Assembly: GCF_038592905.1 (NCBI RefSeq)
Contig: NZ_CP151943.1
Location: 3,360,501-3,424,500 of the forward strand
Direction of reading: 5' to 3'
Source of the DNA: Neobacillus sp. FSL H8-0543
GTDB lineage: Bacteria > Bacillota > Bacilli > Bacillales > Cytobacillaceae
DNA length: 64,000 bases
Below are positions 1 through 9,395 of this stretch, one piece after another; position 1 is the stretch's first letter, and every line of letters starts with the position of its first letter. Made by a program: the position numbers and the translations under genes. The notes beneath the pieces are model-generated. The model had not been told where the DNA came from. It searched no databases and saw nothing but the letters and a program-made list of their open reading frames with translations.

Positions 1-141
1 AATTTCAGCATCCTTTATATGCTTTTGCCATATCTCTTTGTTTTTGCCAACAATTAATTCCCACTCAGGGATAAGATCTTTAATTTGTTTAATATGATTT
101 TGATCAATCTCATGTGTAATTACCAATTTTCTCTTTTGCAT
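1..141 (-). CDS. D-2-hydroxyacid dehydrogenase, N-terminal fragment (partial)
   Basis: This minus-strand reading frame begins at an ATG and runs off the left edge of the window; only about 47 residues are visible. A GGAGG ribosome-binding site lies six bases upstream of the start. The fragment (MQKRKLVITHEID..., then PEWELIVGK and KDAEI) resembles the N-terminus of NAD-dependent D-isomer-specific 2-hydroxyacid dehydrogenases, where a short beta strand is followed by the region leading to the substrate domain. No catalytic residue is inside the window, so the family call is an inference from N-terminal resemblance. Confidence 0.5.
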   Translation of the reverse strand, partial: MQKRKLVITHEIDQNHIKQIKDLIPEWELIVGKNKEIWQKHIKDAEI

Positions 142-523
142 TAGATTCCTCCGTTAATTCTTTGAATACTTAATTTAATGATAACGGAAATTACTATAAA
201 ATGATAACTAGAAAACATAAATTCCACTGTTTCTTGGAGAATTTAGAAAAGGTCAGTTCGCATTTTACTAGGGTCCTGACCTCTTCGTGTTTTACTAGAC
301 TTCGTTTCTCCGTCTGTTTTGCACCTTCATCGCTACTATTTTATATTGCCAAATTCTATTATAATACCCTAATTTTCGAATACTCAATAAATATCATTCT
401 ACAAAATACGCAAAAATACTTAGTATAAATAGATAGTATGAGAAATTCTATTAATATAATATTCTAAAAATTCGTATACTTTGGTATAATAGATTGGAGT
501 GATTTTATGAGGAGGTATAACTA
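142..523. other. Intergenic region between divergent genes, with a hairpin and a promoter element
   Basis: This 380-base AT-rich gap separates two divergent genes. It holds an imperfect stem (AGGTCAG at 250-256 pairing with CTGACCT at 276-282) without a good T-run, which may be a decayed terminator. A TATAAT at 485-490 is a plausible -10 element for the acyl-CoA operon; no convincing -35 is visible, so an activator may be needed. A 75-codon open frame here has no ribosome-binding site and no family resemblance, so I do not call it a gene. Confidence 0.4.
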
Positions 524-2050
524 GTGAACATTGGTAACCTATTGTCTCAGAATGCCCGTAAATTTCCTGAACTGCTTGCAATTGAATGTGAAGGAAGGAG
601 CTATACGTACCGTCAATTTAATGAAGAGGTCAACAAACTTGCAAATGGTTTGTTAGAAAAAGGTGTGAACAAGGGTGAAAAGGTTGCTTTAATGATGAAA
701 AACTCTGACCATTTTGTTTTCAGTTTCTTCGCGATTGCAAAAATTGGAGCTGTAGCAGTACCCGTAAACTTCCGCTTAACCTCTTCTGAAGTTCAATACA
801 TATTGGAGCAAGCAGATGCTGTTGCAGTCGTTTGCGACAAGGAGTTTGAAGATACGATTGCAGTTGCTTCAGAATCTAGTGATGTACGTATGGTGATTAC
901 CATTGGCGAACCAAGTAGGGAAAACTACCTATCGTTTGAAAGCGCTTTATCTAATAATGACAATGAGCCAGAGGTAACTGTCAATGAACAGGACGACTTA
1001 GAAATTTTATACACCTCAGGAACAACGGGCCGACCGAAGGGGGCTCTATTTGATCATAATCGAGTCTTTAAAGTGGGAATCGCTGTCACGATAAACATGG
1101 GCCTTCGTCCTCATGAGCGTATTTTACATGTTGCACCACTATTCCACTCAGCACAACTAAATCTATTCCTAATCTCAGGTGTTGCCCTAGGTGCAACGCA
1201 CATCATTCATCGTGATTTCCATCCAGTAAAAACACTACAAGCCATTCAAGAACACAAAATCACTCACTTTTTTGGAGTCCCGGCGATGTTTAATTTTCTT
1301 TTACAAGTACCCAATGTAGCTGAATACGATTTGTCGTCTATCCGTAGGTGTGGGTATGGGGCCGCACCAATGGCGCCAGAGCTTGTGAAAAAAAGTATCC
1401 AGCTATTTAAGACTGACCAGTTCTATAATCTTTGTGGTTTGACCGAAGGTGGACCTGGTGGAATTCTCCTTGATCCAGAAGGACATGAGCACCATTTAGG
1501 CAAAGGCGGGAAAGCAATCTTCTTAACCGAATCACGTGTCGTAAATGAAAAAGGATTTGACGTAAAGCCAGGAGTGGTTGGTGAATTTATCATAAAAAGC
1601 GAAATGGTTATGAAAGAGTACTATAAAAAGCCAGAGGAAACAAAAAGTACGATTAAAGACGGTTGGCTGTATACCGGTGATTTAGCAACGATTGATGAAG
1701 AGGGATATATCACGCTTGTTGATCGGAAAAAGGACATGATTATCACTGGAGGAGAGAATGTCTATTCCGTTGAAGTGGAAGGTGTTCTTTTTGAGCACCC
1801 AGCAATATTGGATGCAGCGATTATTGGTTTGCCTGATGAAGTTTGGGGAGAAGTGGTATGTGCAATCATCGTACCCAAAGAAGGGGCGGTTATTGATGAA
1901 GAGGAGTTAAAGAGCTTTTGTCGTCAAAAACTTGCTGGCTTTAAGGTGCCGAGGAAAATTGTCATAGAGGAACAGCTGCCAAGAAATGCATCAGGAAAAA
2001 TACTAAAATATCAACTTCGTCAAAAAATGAACCAAATGTCGCATAAGTAG
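524..2050 (+). CDS. Acyl-CoA synthetase (AMP-forming ligase)
   Basis: This 508-residue ANL-superfamily enzyme would activate a fatty or other carboxylic acid with ATP and load it onto CoA. The AMP-binding P-loop YTSGTTGRPKG lies near residue 165. The later motif YTGDLATIDEEGY and the hinge region VDRKKDMIITGGENVYS follow, and the C-terminal catalytic lysine sits in PRNASGKILK. The start is a GTG seven bases after GGAGGT. It is the first gene of an operon with an acyl-CoA dehydrogenase and a second ligase, which suggests a fatty-acid or aromatic/branched-acid degradation unit. The exact substrate cannot be read from the sequence. Confidence 0.9.
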   Translation: MNIGNLLSQNARKFPELLAIECEGRSYTYRQFNEEVNKLANGLLEKGVNKGEKVALMMKNSDHFVFSFFAIAKIGAVAVPVNFRLTSSEVQYILEQADAVAVVCDKEFEDTIAVASESSDVRMVITIGEPSRENYLSFESALSNNDNEPEVTVNEQDDLEILYTSGTTGRPKGALFDHNRVFKVGIAVTINMGLRPHERILHVAPLFHSAQLNLFLISGVALGATHIIHRDFHPVKTLQAIQEHKITHFFGVPAMFNFLLQVPNVAEYDLSSIRRCGYGAAPMAPELVKKSIQLFKTDQFYNLCGLTEGGPGGILLDPEGHEHHLGKGGKAIFLTESRVVNEKGFDVKPGVVGEFIIKSEMVMKEYYKKPEETKSTIKDGWLYTGDLATIDEEGYITLVDRKKDMIITGGENVYSVEVEGVLFEHPAILDAAIIGLPDEVWGEVVCAIIVPKEGAVIDEEELKSFCRQKLAGFKVPRKIVIEEQLPRNASGKILKYQLRQKMNQMSHK

Positions 2051-2082
2051 AAAACGTTTACAAATAAAAAGGGGCGTTAATT

Positions 2083-3228
2083 ATGAAACATCCATACTTA
2101 AATGAAGAGCATGAAATTTTTCGTAAATCACTCAGGAGGTTTTTGGAAAAAGAAGCATATCCCTTTTATGATCAATGGGAGGAAGAAAGAATAATTCCCC
2201 GATCTTTTTGGAGGAAAATGGGGGAGCAAGGATTCCTCTGCCCTGATTTGGAGGAAAATTATGGAGGTAGCGGAGTAGATTGGGGTTTCTCGGTCGTCAT
2301 AAATGAAGAGCTTGAACGTGTTGGCTCTGGTTTAGTCGGGTTAGGACTTCACAGTGATATTGTTATTCCTTATATCACAGCGTTTGGGACCGAGGAACAG
2401 AAAGAACGCTGGCTACCTCGGTGTGCTAGCGGTGAATTAATCTCTGCTATTGCGATGACGGAACCGGGTACAGGATCGGATTTAGCAAATATCAAAACAA
2501 CTGCCAGGCTTGAAGGTGACCACTATATTGTAAACGGCCAAAAGACATTTATTACAAATGGAATCCAGTCAGATTTGATACTTGTTGCCTGTAAAACAGA
2601 CCCCCAGGCCGTGCCTAAGCATAAAGGTGTTAGTCTGCTAATGATTGAAAGAGATTCACCTGGTTTTTCACGGGGAAGAAAACTGAACAAGGTTGGGTTG
2701 CATTGCCAGGATACTGCCGAATTGATTTTTGAGGATTGCAGAGTTCCGAAAGAAAATCTGATTGGCGAGGAAGGCAAGGGCTTTTTGTATATGATGGATA
2801 AACTTCAGCAGGAACGCCTTCTTGTCGCAATAGCTGCGCAAACAGCTGCTGAAACGATGCTTAAAGTAACCATTGACTATGCAAAAAGCCGTGAAGCTTT
2901 TGGGAAATCAATTAGCCAATTCCAAAATACTCAGTTTAAAATAGCTGAAATGGCGACTGATATCGAAATGGGCAGAGCGTTTTTAGATCAGCTGATTGCT
3001 GAACATGTGGATGGTCAGAATGTTGTGACCAAGGTTTCCATGGCGAAATATAAATTGACGGAAACAGCGAAGAAAATTGCTGGTGAATGCATGCAGTTGC
3101 ATGGCGGCTATGGATATATGGAGGAGTATGAGATTGCCAGACGATTCCGCGATATTCAAGTCTCAAGTATTTACGCTGGAACAAATGAAATCATGAAAAC
3201 AATCATTGCCAAAAACCTGGGATTATAA
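2083..3228 (+). CDS. Acyl-CoA dehydrogenase
   Basis: This 381-residue flavoprotein has the standard acyl-CoA dehydrogenase length and order: an N-terminal helical domain, the mid-domain signature AMTEPGTGSDLANIKTTA near residue 125, and the C-terminal helical domain with QLHGGYGYMEEYEIARRFRD. It would introduce the alpha-beta double bond of an acyl-CoA using FAD and pass electrons to ETF. A glutamate in the YAGTNEIMK segment close to the C-terminus may be the catalytic base. It lies 32 bases after the first acyl-CoA ligase and 28 bases before the second, so the three genes are almost certainly co-transcribed. Confidence 0.93.
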   Translation: MKHPYLNEEHEIFRKSLRRFLEKEAYPFYDQWEEERIIPRSFWRKMGEQGFLCPDLEENYGGSGVDWGFSVVINEELERVGSGLVGLGLHSDIVIPYITAFGTEEQKERWLPRCASGELISAIAMTEPGTGSDLANIKTTARLEGDHYIVNGQKTFITNGIQSDLILVACKTDPQAVPKHKGVSLLMIERDSPGFSRGRKLNKVGLHCQDTAELIFEDCRVPKENLIGEEGKGFLYMMDKLQQERLLVAIAAQTAAETMLKVTIDYAKSREAFGKSISQFQNTQFKIAEMATDIEMGRAFLDQLIAEHVDGQNVVTKVSMAKYKLTETAKKIAGECMQLHGGYGYMEEYEIARRFRDIQVSSIYAGTNEIMKTIIAKNLGL

Positions 3229-3256
3229 GATTTATTTTAAAATTGGAGGAGTTAAG

Positions 3257-4816
3257 ATGACAACGATTGGAAAAATATTTGATTTAACGGTGAAAAAATT
3301 TCCGAATAAGGAAGCTATTTACGATGTGAGAAAGAATATTCGTTTTACCTACATGGAATGGAATGAGCAGGTTAATCGCTTGGCAAATGCATTGTTGAAG
3401 GAAGGAGTAAAAAAAGGTGACCGTGTTTCTGCCTTCACCTTTAATACAGAAGAATTAGGGACTGCCTTTTTTGCTTGTGCTAAGCTCGGTGCTATCTTCA
3501 ATCCGATTAATTTCCGTTTAATGCCTGAAGAGGTAGCCTATATTATTGCAGATGCAATGCCAAAGGTTGTTCTTTTTGAAAAAGCCTTGGAACCTGTCAT
3601 TGCTGCTATTGAAAATCGATTTGAAGCAACTTCTTTCTGGTTTATAGATGAGGAGGCACCAGCCTATGCAGCTAGTTATCAGGATAAACTTGCAGCGGCT
3701 CCTGTAGACGTTGTTGAGGTTGAAGTAGATGAAAATGATATTTACGCGTTTATCTATACAAGTGGAACAACTGGAAGACCAAAAGGAGTTATGCACAGTC
3801 ACCGAAACATGGTGGACCAAAGTTTACTCTGCATTGCAGCTGGAAAACTCGAATCGGAGGACGTAGGTCTTGTGACAGCACCAATGTTCCATTGTGCTGA
3901 GTTACATTGTGCTTTTTTACCTAGAATCCATGTTGGTGCAAGAAATGTAATTCTCCACCAATTTAATCCAAAGGTAATCCTGCAATTAATTGGCCAGGAA
4001 AAAATCACGAAATTCTTTGCAGCACCTACTATGTGGAATATGATTCTTCAAGAGGATTTAAGTCAATATAATATTGAAAGTCTAAAGCTTGGTTTATACG
4101 GCGCAGCCCCAATGGCACCATCACTTGTTCATGCTGTTCATGACAGATTAGGTATTTCTTTAATCCAAGCTTATGGGATGACAGAAATGGGTCCAGCGAT
4201 TACCTTTTTGTCAGAGAATGACCAGCTTAGAAAAGCTGGTTCTGCAGGTCAAGCCGCATTAAGTCATGATATTCGGATTGTCCGCACAAGGGAGGACGGA
4301 CCATCAGACCCTGATGATGTCGTTCCAGCGGGAGAGACCGGGGAAATCATCGTTAAAGGTCCTTGTATGATGCTTGGCTACTTTGGGCGTGAAGAAGCGA
4401 CCGAAAAGGCAATGTATAAAGGCTGGTACCATTCAGGTGACATTGGATATCTTGATGAGGAAGGATATCTGTTTGTAAATGACCGTGTAGATGATATGAT
4501 TATCAGCGGTGGAGAGAATATTTACCCTCGTGAAGTAGAAGATGTTTTACATGCACATGAGGGGGTACTAGATGTCGCTGTGATTGGTCAACCAGACGAT
4601 CGCTGGGGCGAAACAGTTACAGCATTTATTGTGAAAAAGGATCCTAATCTAACCGAAGAAGATCTTGAGAATTATTGCAAAAATAGCGACAGTCTTGCGA
4701 ATTACAAACGCCCACGTAAATACGTATTTTGTGAAGCACTGCCACGTAATGCAAGTGGGAAAATCCTAAAATTCGTTCTGCGGAAGGAATTGAAAGAGAT
4801 TCTTTCACAGGGATAA
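3257..4816 (+). CDS. Acyl-CoA synthetase (second AMP-forming ligase of the operon)
   Basis: This 519-residue paralogue of the first ligase carries the P-loop YTSGTTGRPKGVMHSH, the motif GWYHSGDIGYLDEEGY, the hinge VDDMIISGGENIYPREVE and the catalytic-lysine motif LPRNASGKILK. I place the start at the ATG eight bases after GGAGG. A longer open frame begins inside the dehydrogenase gene but lacks a ribosome-binding site. The residues around the acyl pocket differ from the first ligase, which suggests a different acid substrate (inference). It ends the operon, followed by a hairpin terminator. Confidence 0.9.
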   Translation: MTTIGKIFDLTVKKFPNKEAIYDVRKNIRFTYMEWNEQVNRLANALLKEGVKKGDRVSAFTFNTEELGTAFFACAKLGAIFNPINFRLMPEEVAYIIADAMPKVVLFEKALEPVIAAIENRFEATSFWFIDEEAPAYAASYQDKLAAAPVDVVEVEVDENDIYAFIYTSGTTGRPKGVMHSHRNMVDQSLLCIAAGKLESEDVGLVTAPMFHCAELHCAFLPRIHVGARNVILHQFNPKVILQLIGQEKITKFFAAPTMWNMILQEDLSQYNIESLKLGLYGAAPMAPSLVHAVHDRLGISLIQAYGMTEMGPAITFLSENDQLRKAGSAGQAALSHDIRIVRTREDGPSDPDDVVPAGETGEIIVKGPCMMLGYFGREEATEKAMYKGWYHSGDIGYLDEEGYLFVNDRVDDMIISGGENIYPREVEDVLHAHEGVLDVAVIGQPDDRWGETVTAFIVKKDPNLTEEDLENYCKNSDSLANYKRPRKYVFCEALPRNASGKILKFVLRKELKEILSQG

Positions 4817-4838
4817 GGTATTTTCAAATAATAAGATG

Positions 4839-4870
4839 AAAGGACTGTCGAGGTATATCGATAGTCCTTT
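4839..4870 (+). terminator. Rho-independent terminator of the acyl-CoA operon
   Basis: AAAGGACTGTCGA pairs with TCGATAGTCCTTT (one G-U pair) around a six-base loop, ending in a short T-run. Confidence 0.8.
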
Positions 4871-4979
4871 TAATCTTAAGAAAATATAATTATAAAGTGT
4901 CTTCAAAAGGCTAGGTAAAATAATAAAAAACTAGGTTATAATGAGAGAGTAATTTAGTTAGTAGAAAGGAGAGACAATT

Positions 4980-7112
4980 TTGATTGAAAAAGCACGCCAT
5001 TTATTAGAATCATATTTTGGTTATTCCTTTTTCCGCAACGGACAAGAGCAAGCAATACAATCCGTTTTGTCCGGCAATAATACCATCTGCGTCATGCCAA
5101 CTGGTGGTGGGAAATCGATTTGCTATCAAATCCCAGCATTAGTCCTTCCAGGTACAACCATCGTAATTTCACCGCTTATTTCCTTAATGAAGGACCAGGT
5201 AGATGCACTCGTGCAGGTCGGTGTTTCGGCAACCTATATTAACAGCTCGCTAACCTTTAAGGAAGCAAGTGAACGAATTCGCGAAGCGAAGCAAGGAAAG
5301 TATAAGCTCCTTTATATTGCACCGGAACGTTTAGAATCACGAGAATTTATCGAAGACCTTAAACAAATGGAAATTCCGTTAGTAGCAGTGGACGAGGCAC
5401 ATTGTATCTCGCAATGGGGACATGACTTCCGCCCAAGCTATCGTCATATCCAACAAATGGTACATAATCTTCCACAAAATCCGACCGTACTAGCTCTTAC
5501 CGCAACAGCGACACCAAGGGTACGTGAGGATATTTGCGATTCACTCGAAATTGATGAAGGAAATTCAATCCTTACTGGCTTCGAACGGGTAAATTTATCT
5601 TTTTCTGTTGTTAAAGGACAGGACAGGCTGCGATTTTTCCTCGACTATTTGAAAAAGAATCAGAAGGAAGCTGGTATTATTTATGCGGCTACAAGGAAAA
5701 ATGTTGATCAGCTTTATGAAAGGTTGAAAAAGGAAAATATCAATGTTGCCCGCTACCATGCAGGGATGGGGGATAATGAACGAATCCGCGAGCAGGATCG
5801 GTTCTTAAATGATGAAGCATCGGTGATGGTCGCTACATCTGCTTTCGGAATGGGTATAGATAAGTCAAACATTCGTTATGTCCTTCATTTTCAACTTCCT
5901 AAAAACATGGAAAGCTATTATCAGGAAGCAGGCCGTGCTGGACGTGACGGACTTGACAGTGAGTGTATCCTCCTCCATGCTTCCCAGGATGTACAGATTC
6001 AACGTTTTTTAATTGATCAATCAAGCGATAGAATCCGGATGACACAGGAATTAGAAAAGCTACAGCAGATGGTTGACTACTGCCATACTGAAAACTGTCT
6101 GCAGGAATTTATTTTACAATACTTTGGTGAAACCGAAACGAAGCCATGTGGTCGCTGTGGAAATTGCCTTGACTCCCGAACAAGTAATGACGTAACGAAA
6201 GAAGCCCAAATGGCTATGTCGTGTGTGATTCGAATGGGACAGCGGTTTGGCAAAACCATTACCGCTCAAGTATTAACTGGATCAAAAAATAAAAAGGTAA
6301 CAGAGATGGGCTTTGACAAACTCCCCACCTATGGAATTATGAAAAATAGAGGGGCAAAAGAGGTCAGTGAATTTATTGAATTCTTGATTTCACAGGGGTT
6401 AATTGCGATTGAGCAAGGGCAGTTTCCAACACTATATGTTTCGCCGAAAGGAAAAGACATCCTCCTAGGGAAGGAACAGGTTTATCGCAGGGAAACAGTT
6501 AAGGTTAGGGAAATTGCAAAGGACGATCCATTATTTGAAACGCTGCGTGAGGTAAGAAGAACCATTGCTGAAATGGCAAAGGTGCCGCCATTTGTAATCT
6601 TTTCCGATGCCACCCTCAAAGATATGTGTGCAAAACTTCCAAAAACAAATGAGGAACTACTACAAGTAAGTGGAGTCGGTGAGCATAAGTTGCAGAAATA
6701 TGGCCTTGAGTTCATACAGGCAATTCGTATGTTTTGCGAAGCTCACCCAGAACGTCAACCCGAAATGGGAGCGGCAACAGCTCCGAAAAAGCCCACTCCT
6801 AAGAAAGCAATTGGTGATTCACACTTAGAGACATTTGAATTACATCAACAACATTTATCAATAAATGAAATTGCAGAAAAAAGGGAGCTTGCCATTAGTA
6901 CCGTTGAAAATCATTTATTACAATGTGCCGGGCAAGGAATGGAAGTTGACTTTACTAGGCTAATTTCTAGTGAATACATTCTATTAATAGAAAAGGCTGT
7001 TGAAGAAGCTGGCCGGGACCGCCTAAAGCCTATCAAGGAAATTCTACCAGAGGATGTAAGCTACTTCATGATTAAGGGATATTTATATTTTTTAAGTAAG
7101 AATAAGGTATAG
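4980..7112 (+). CDS. recQ: ATP-dependent DNA helicase RecQ
   Basis: This 710-residue protein is a complete RecQ helicase. Motif I is MPTGGGKSICYQ near residue 40, the DEAH box is AVDEAHCISQWGHDFR near 137, and the helicase C domain contains SAFGMGIDKSNIRYV and QEAGRAGRDG. The zinc/RQC region has the cysteines of YCHTENC and CGRCGNC, followed by a winged helix and an HRDC domain near residues 515-590. A C-terminal helix-turn-helix extension (about residues 620-705) makes it longer than the shortest RecQ proteins. Translation starts at a TTG after AAAGGAG. It unwinds DNA during recombination and fork repair. A TATAAT at 4937-4942 is a likely -10. Confidence 0.95.
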   Translation: MIEKARHLLESYFGYSFFRNGQEQAIQSVLSGNNTICVMPTGGGKSICYQIPALVLPGTTIVISPLISLMKDQVDALVQVGVSATYINSSLTFKEASERIREAKQGKYKLLYIAPERLESREFIEDLKQMEIPLVAVDEAHCISQWGHDFRPSYRHIQQMVHNLPQNPTVLALTATATPRVREDICDSLEIDEGNSILTGFERVNLSFSVVKGQDRLRFFLDYLKKNQKEAGIIYAATRKNVDQLYERLKKENINVARYHAGMGDNERIREQDRFLNDEASVMVATSAFGMGIDKSNIRYVLHFQLPKNMESYYQEAGRAGRDGLDSECILLHASQDVQIQRFLIDQSSDRIRMTQELEKLQQMVDYCHTENCLQEFILQYFGETETKPCGRCGNCLDSRTSNDVTKEAQMAMSCVIRMGQRFGKTITAQVLTGSKNKKVTEMGFDKLPTYGIMKNRGAKEVSEFIEFLISQGLIAIEQGQFPTLYVSPKGKDILLGKEQVYRRETVKVREIAKDDPLFETLREVRRTIAEMAKVPPFVIFSDATLKDMCAKLPKTNEELLQVSGVGEHKLQKYGLEFIQAIRMFCEAHPERQPEMGAATAPKKPTPKKAIGDSHLETFELHQQHLSINEIAEKRELAISTVENHLLQCAGQGMEVDFTRLISSEYILLIEKAVEEAGRDRLKPIKEILPEDVSYFMIKGYLYFLSKNKV

Positions 7113-7229
7113 TACAAAGAAAAGATTCTCTGTTACAATTATTGTTATTTTTTGAATATTCTTATTAATTGTCGACTGCCGGATGTTTTTGATGATATTT
7201 CCCGGGAATTTGTCGATAGCAGATTTATT

Positions 7230-7269
7230 AAAGAATAATCCGCATGTTTTCGCATGCGGATTATTCTTT
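7230..7269. terminator. Bidirectional terminator between recQ and the FNT gene
   Basis: A perfect 17-base stem (AAAGAATAATCCGCATG with its complement) surrounds a six-base loop between two converging genes. The right arm includes the last codons and the stop of the minus-strand FNT gene. Confidence 0.85.
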
Positions 7270-8043
7270 ATATTCATCTAAAAACGGTTTATTGACAAAA
7301 TGATACATCCACGCCATTAGAATGCCTCCACCTATTAAGTTACCAATGGTTACAGGTATTAGGTTGTGAAACACACCACCCCACGAAATTGTTCCTGGAT
7401 GATTCAACACCAGTGCGATCGCAAAGGTACACATATTGGCTATGCTGTGTTCATAGCCTGAAATGAAAAAGCAAAAAACAAATAGCATCATTGAAAACAT
7501 TTTCGGTCCATCGCCCTTTAGGCTCATTGGAAGAAAGAAGGCCAAGCAAACGAGCCAGTTACAAAGGATTCCCCGGAAAAACAATTCAATTGTCGGAACC
7601 TGCATTTTCTGTTCAACAACTTTTAATAAAAATCCATTTACTGATGAATCAGCAAAAAGTCCTGTAGTAAAAATCAGCAAGGCAAAAACAGCTGCACCTA
7701 AAATATTTCCGATATAACTACTAACCCAAAGTTGAATTACCTCAAGCCATGCCAACTTTCCTCGTAGTGCGGTATAGGTGTAATAAAAGGTATTACCAGT
7801 AAAAAGGTCGCCACCACCATAGGCAATTAAGATAATTGCAGAACCAAAAGTCAGAGCTGCCATCGGATAGGCAAAGGGTGAATGGACGGTGTAAAAGAAG
7901 TTGCCAGTTTTAAAGGCAACAATGACTCCGAAACCAATAAACATACTTGCAAGCATTGCCCGTAAAATATACCGTAAAAGGCTTTGTCTGAAAATTTTTA
8001 TCTTCTTTAAGGCGAGTTTTTCAACTTCACTTAAGGGTTGCAT
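7261..8043 (-). CDS. Formate/nitrite transporter (FNT) family channel
   Basis: This protein of about 260 residues has six hydrophobic segments and FNT-family features: an N-terminal cytoplasmic helix, AYGGGDLFTGNTFYYT in the selectivity-filter region, FRGILCNWLVCLAFF, and the EHSIANM loop near the end. FNT proteins are pentameric channels for formate, nitrite or related small anions. I prefer the ATG at 8043 because AAAGGG then lies about six bases upstream; the ATG two codons earlier would touch the ribosome-binding site. It stands alone, but a nitrate-reduction locus at 27-35 kb makes nitrite a reasonable substrate (inference). Confidence 0.88.
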   Translation of the reverse strand: MQPLSEVEKLALKKIKIFRQSLLRYILRAMLASMFIGFGVIVAFKTGNFFYTVHSPFAYPMAALTFGSAIILIAYGGGDLFTGNTFYYTYTALRGKLAWLEVIQLWVSSYIGNILGAAVFALLIFTTGLFADSSVNGFLLKVVEQKMQVPTIELFFRGILCNWLVCLAFFLPMSLKGDGPKMFSMMLFVFCFFISGYEHSIANMCTFAIALVLNHPGTISWGGVFHNLIPVTIGNLIGGGILMAWMYHFVNKPFLDEYKE

Positions 8044-8236
8044 TTCCATCCCTTTTTACCACCATCCCACTTGTTTTCGTAGCATCCATATATTTTTTGG
8101 TGAAAATGGCTATTTTATGTATGGTTTAATCCTGTATAGAATAAGTTTTTGTAAAGGCAACGAGTAAATTAGATGAAAAATCTCTTATCAGCTATAATAG
8201 AATGGTTTTGATACTACTGATAGTAAGGAGTTAACG

Positions 8237-9355
8237 ATGTCCTTTATGAAAAAAATAAGTCCTGATTATGATCCATGGGAAGCCTATTTAGATATTGAAC
8301 AATATCGGAAGCCGCAGCTTACAAATATCGAATTTACAACGACAACGCTTTGTAATATGCGCTGTGAGCATTGTGCAGTAGGCTATACACTCCAGACAAA
8401 GGATCCAAAAGCTTTATCTCTAGATTTACTATTGCACAGGCTAGAGGAGATACCAACCCTTAGGTCTCTTAGTATTACAGGTGGAGAGCCCATGCTATCT
8501 CTCTCTTCCGTCAAAAACTATGTGGTCCCGCTCATGAAATATGCACATGAACGCGGTGTTCGAACGCAAATGAACTCCAATTTAACGCTTGACCTTGACC
8601 GCTATGAAATGATTACGCCCTATTTAGATGTCCTACATATTTCACACAACTGGGGAACGGTTGATGATTTTGTTGAGGGCGGTTTTGCGAGAATGGAACG
8701 AAAGCCAGATTATCAGCAACGAGAAAAATATTTTAAGAGAATGATAGAAAATAGTCGCGAGTTAGTAAAAGCCGGTGTAATGGTATCAGCAGAAACGATG
8801 CTTAATAAGCGAACACTGCCACATTTGGAAAAAATCCATCGGCAAATCGTTGATGAAATGCTCTGTCAGCGTCATGAGGTGCATCCGATGTATCCAAGCG
8901 ACTATGCTAGCAGTCTAGAATCCTTGACACTTACTGAAATAAGGAACGCAATCCATCATCTCCTAGATATCCGTGATGAAAAAGTGTGGATGTTGTTTGG
9001 AACGTTGCCATTCTATGCATGCAGTAATATAGATGAGGATCTTGAATTACTAAAAAGGCTTTACAAAACTAAAAATGTAACAATTAGGAATGATCCCGAT
9101 GGTCGTTCTCGTCTTAACGTAAATATATTTAACGGTGATATTATAGTTACGGATTTTGGTGATACCCCACCGCTTGGAAATATCCAAATGACAGATCTGT
9201 TAGCTGCCTATGAAACGTGGCAATCATCAACGACGGCAAAGGAACTAAGCTGTCATTGCCCTGCTGTTTCCTGCTTAGGACCCAATATTTTAGTCAAAAA
9301 TAGTTACTATCAAGATGTAGATTTTATGGCTGCGCACAATAAAATAAACAAATAG
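8237..9355 (+). CDS. yfkAB: Radical SAM protein YfkAB
   Basis: This 372-residue protein has the radical SAM cluster motif CNMRCEHC (CxxxCxxC) near residue 39, the GGE motif in SITGGEPML, and near the C-terminus the CxCxxxxC motif (CHCPAVSC) that defines the YfkAB family. The enzyme should bind a 4Fe-4S cluster and SAM; the substrate of the family is not known to me. In B. subtilis the gene is often annotated as two frames, while here it is one intact frame. The start follows AAGGAG. It has its own terminator and no operon partner. TATAAT at 8193-8198 may be its -10 element. Confidence 0.92.
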   Translation: MSFMKKISPDYDPWEAYLDIEQYRKPQLTNIEFTTTTLCNMRCEHCAVGYTLQTKDPKALSLDLLLHRLEEIPTLRSLSITGGEPMLSLSSVKNYVVPLMKYAHERGVRTQMNSNLTLDLDRYEMITPYLDVLHISHNWGTVDDFVEGGFARMERKPDYQQREKYFKRMIENSRELVKAGVMVSAETMLNKRTLPHLEKIHRQIVDEMLCQRHEVHPMYPSDYASSLESLTLTEIRNAIHHLLDIRDEKVWMLFGTLPFYACSNIDEDLELLKRLYKTKNVTIRNDPDGRSRLNVNIFNGDIIVTDFGDTPPLGNIQMTDLLAAYETWQSSTTAKELSCHCPAVSCLGPNILVKNSYYQDVDFMAAHNKINK

Positions 9356-9385
9356 AAAAAGCAGGAATGCCCTTCCTGCTTTTTC
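9355..9385. terminator. Terminator after yfkAB (bidirectional)
   Basis: GAAAAAGCAGGAA pairs perfectly with TTCCTGCTTTTTC around a five-base loop, between converging genes. The first base belongs to the yfkAB stop codon. Confidence 0.88.
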
Positions 9386-9395
9386 TTATTTCCAA

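Noticed and set aside
201..428. 75-codon open frame in the first intergenic region
   Set aside because: No ribosome-binding site, AT-rich random-like composition and no family resemblance.
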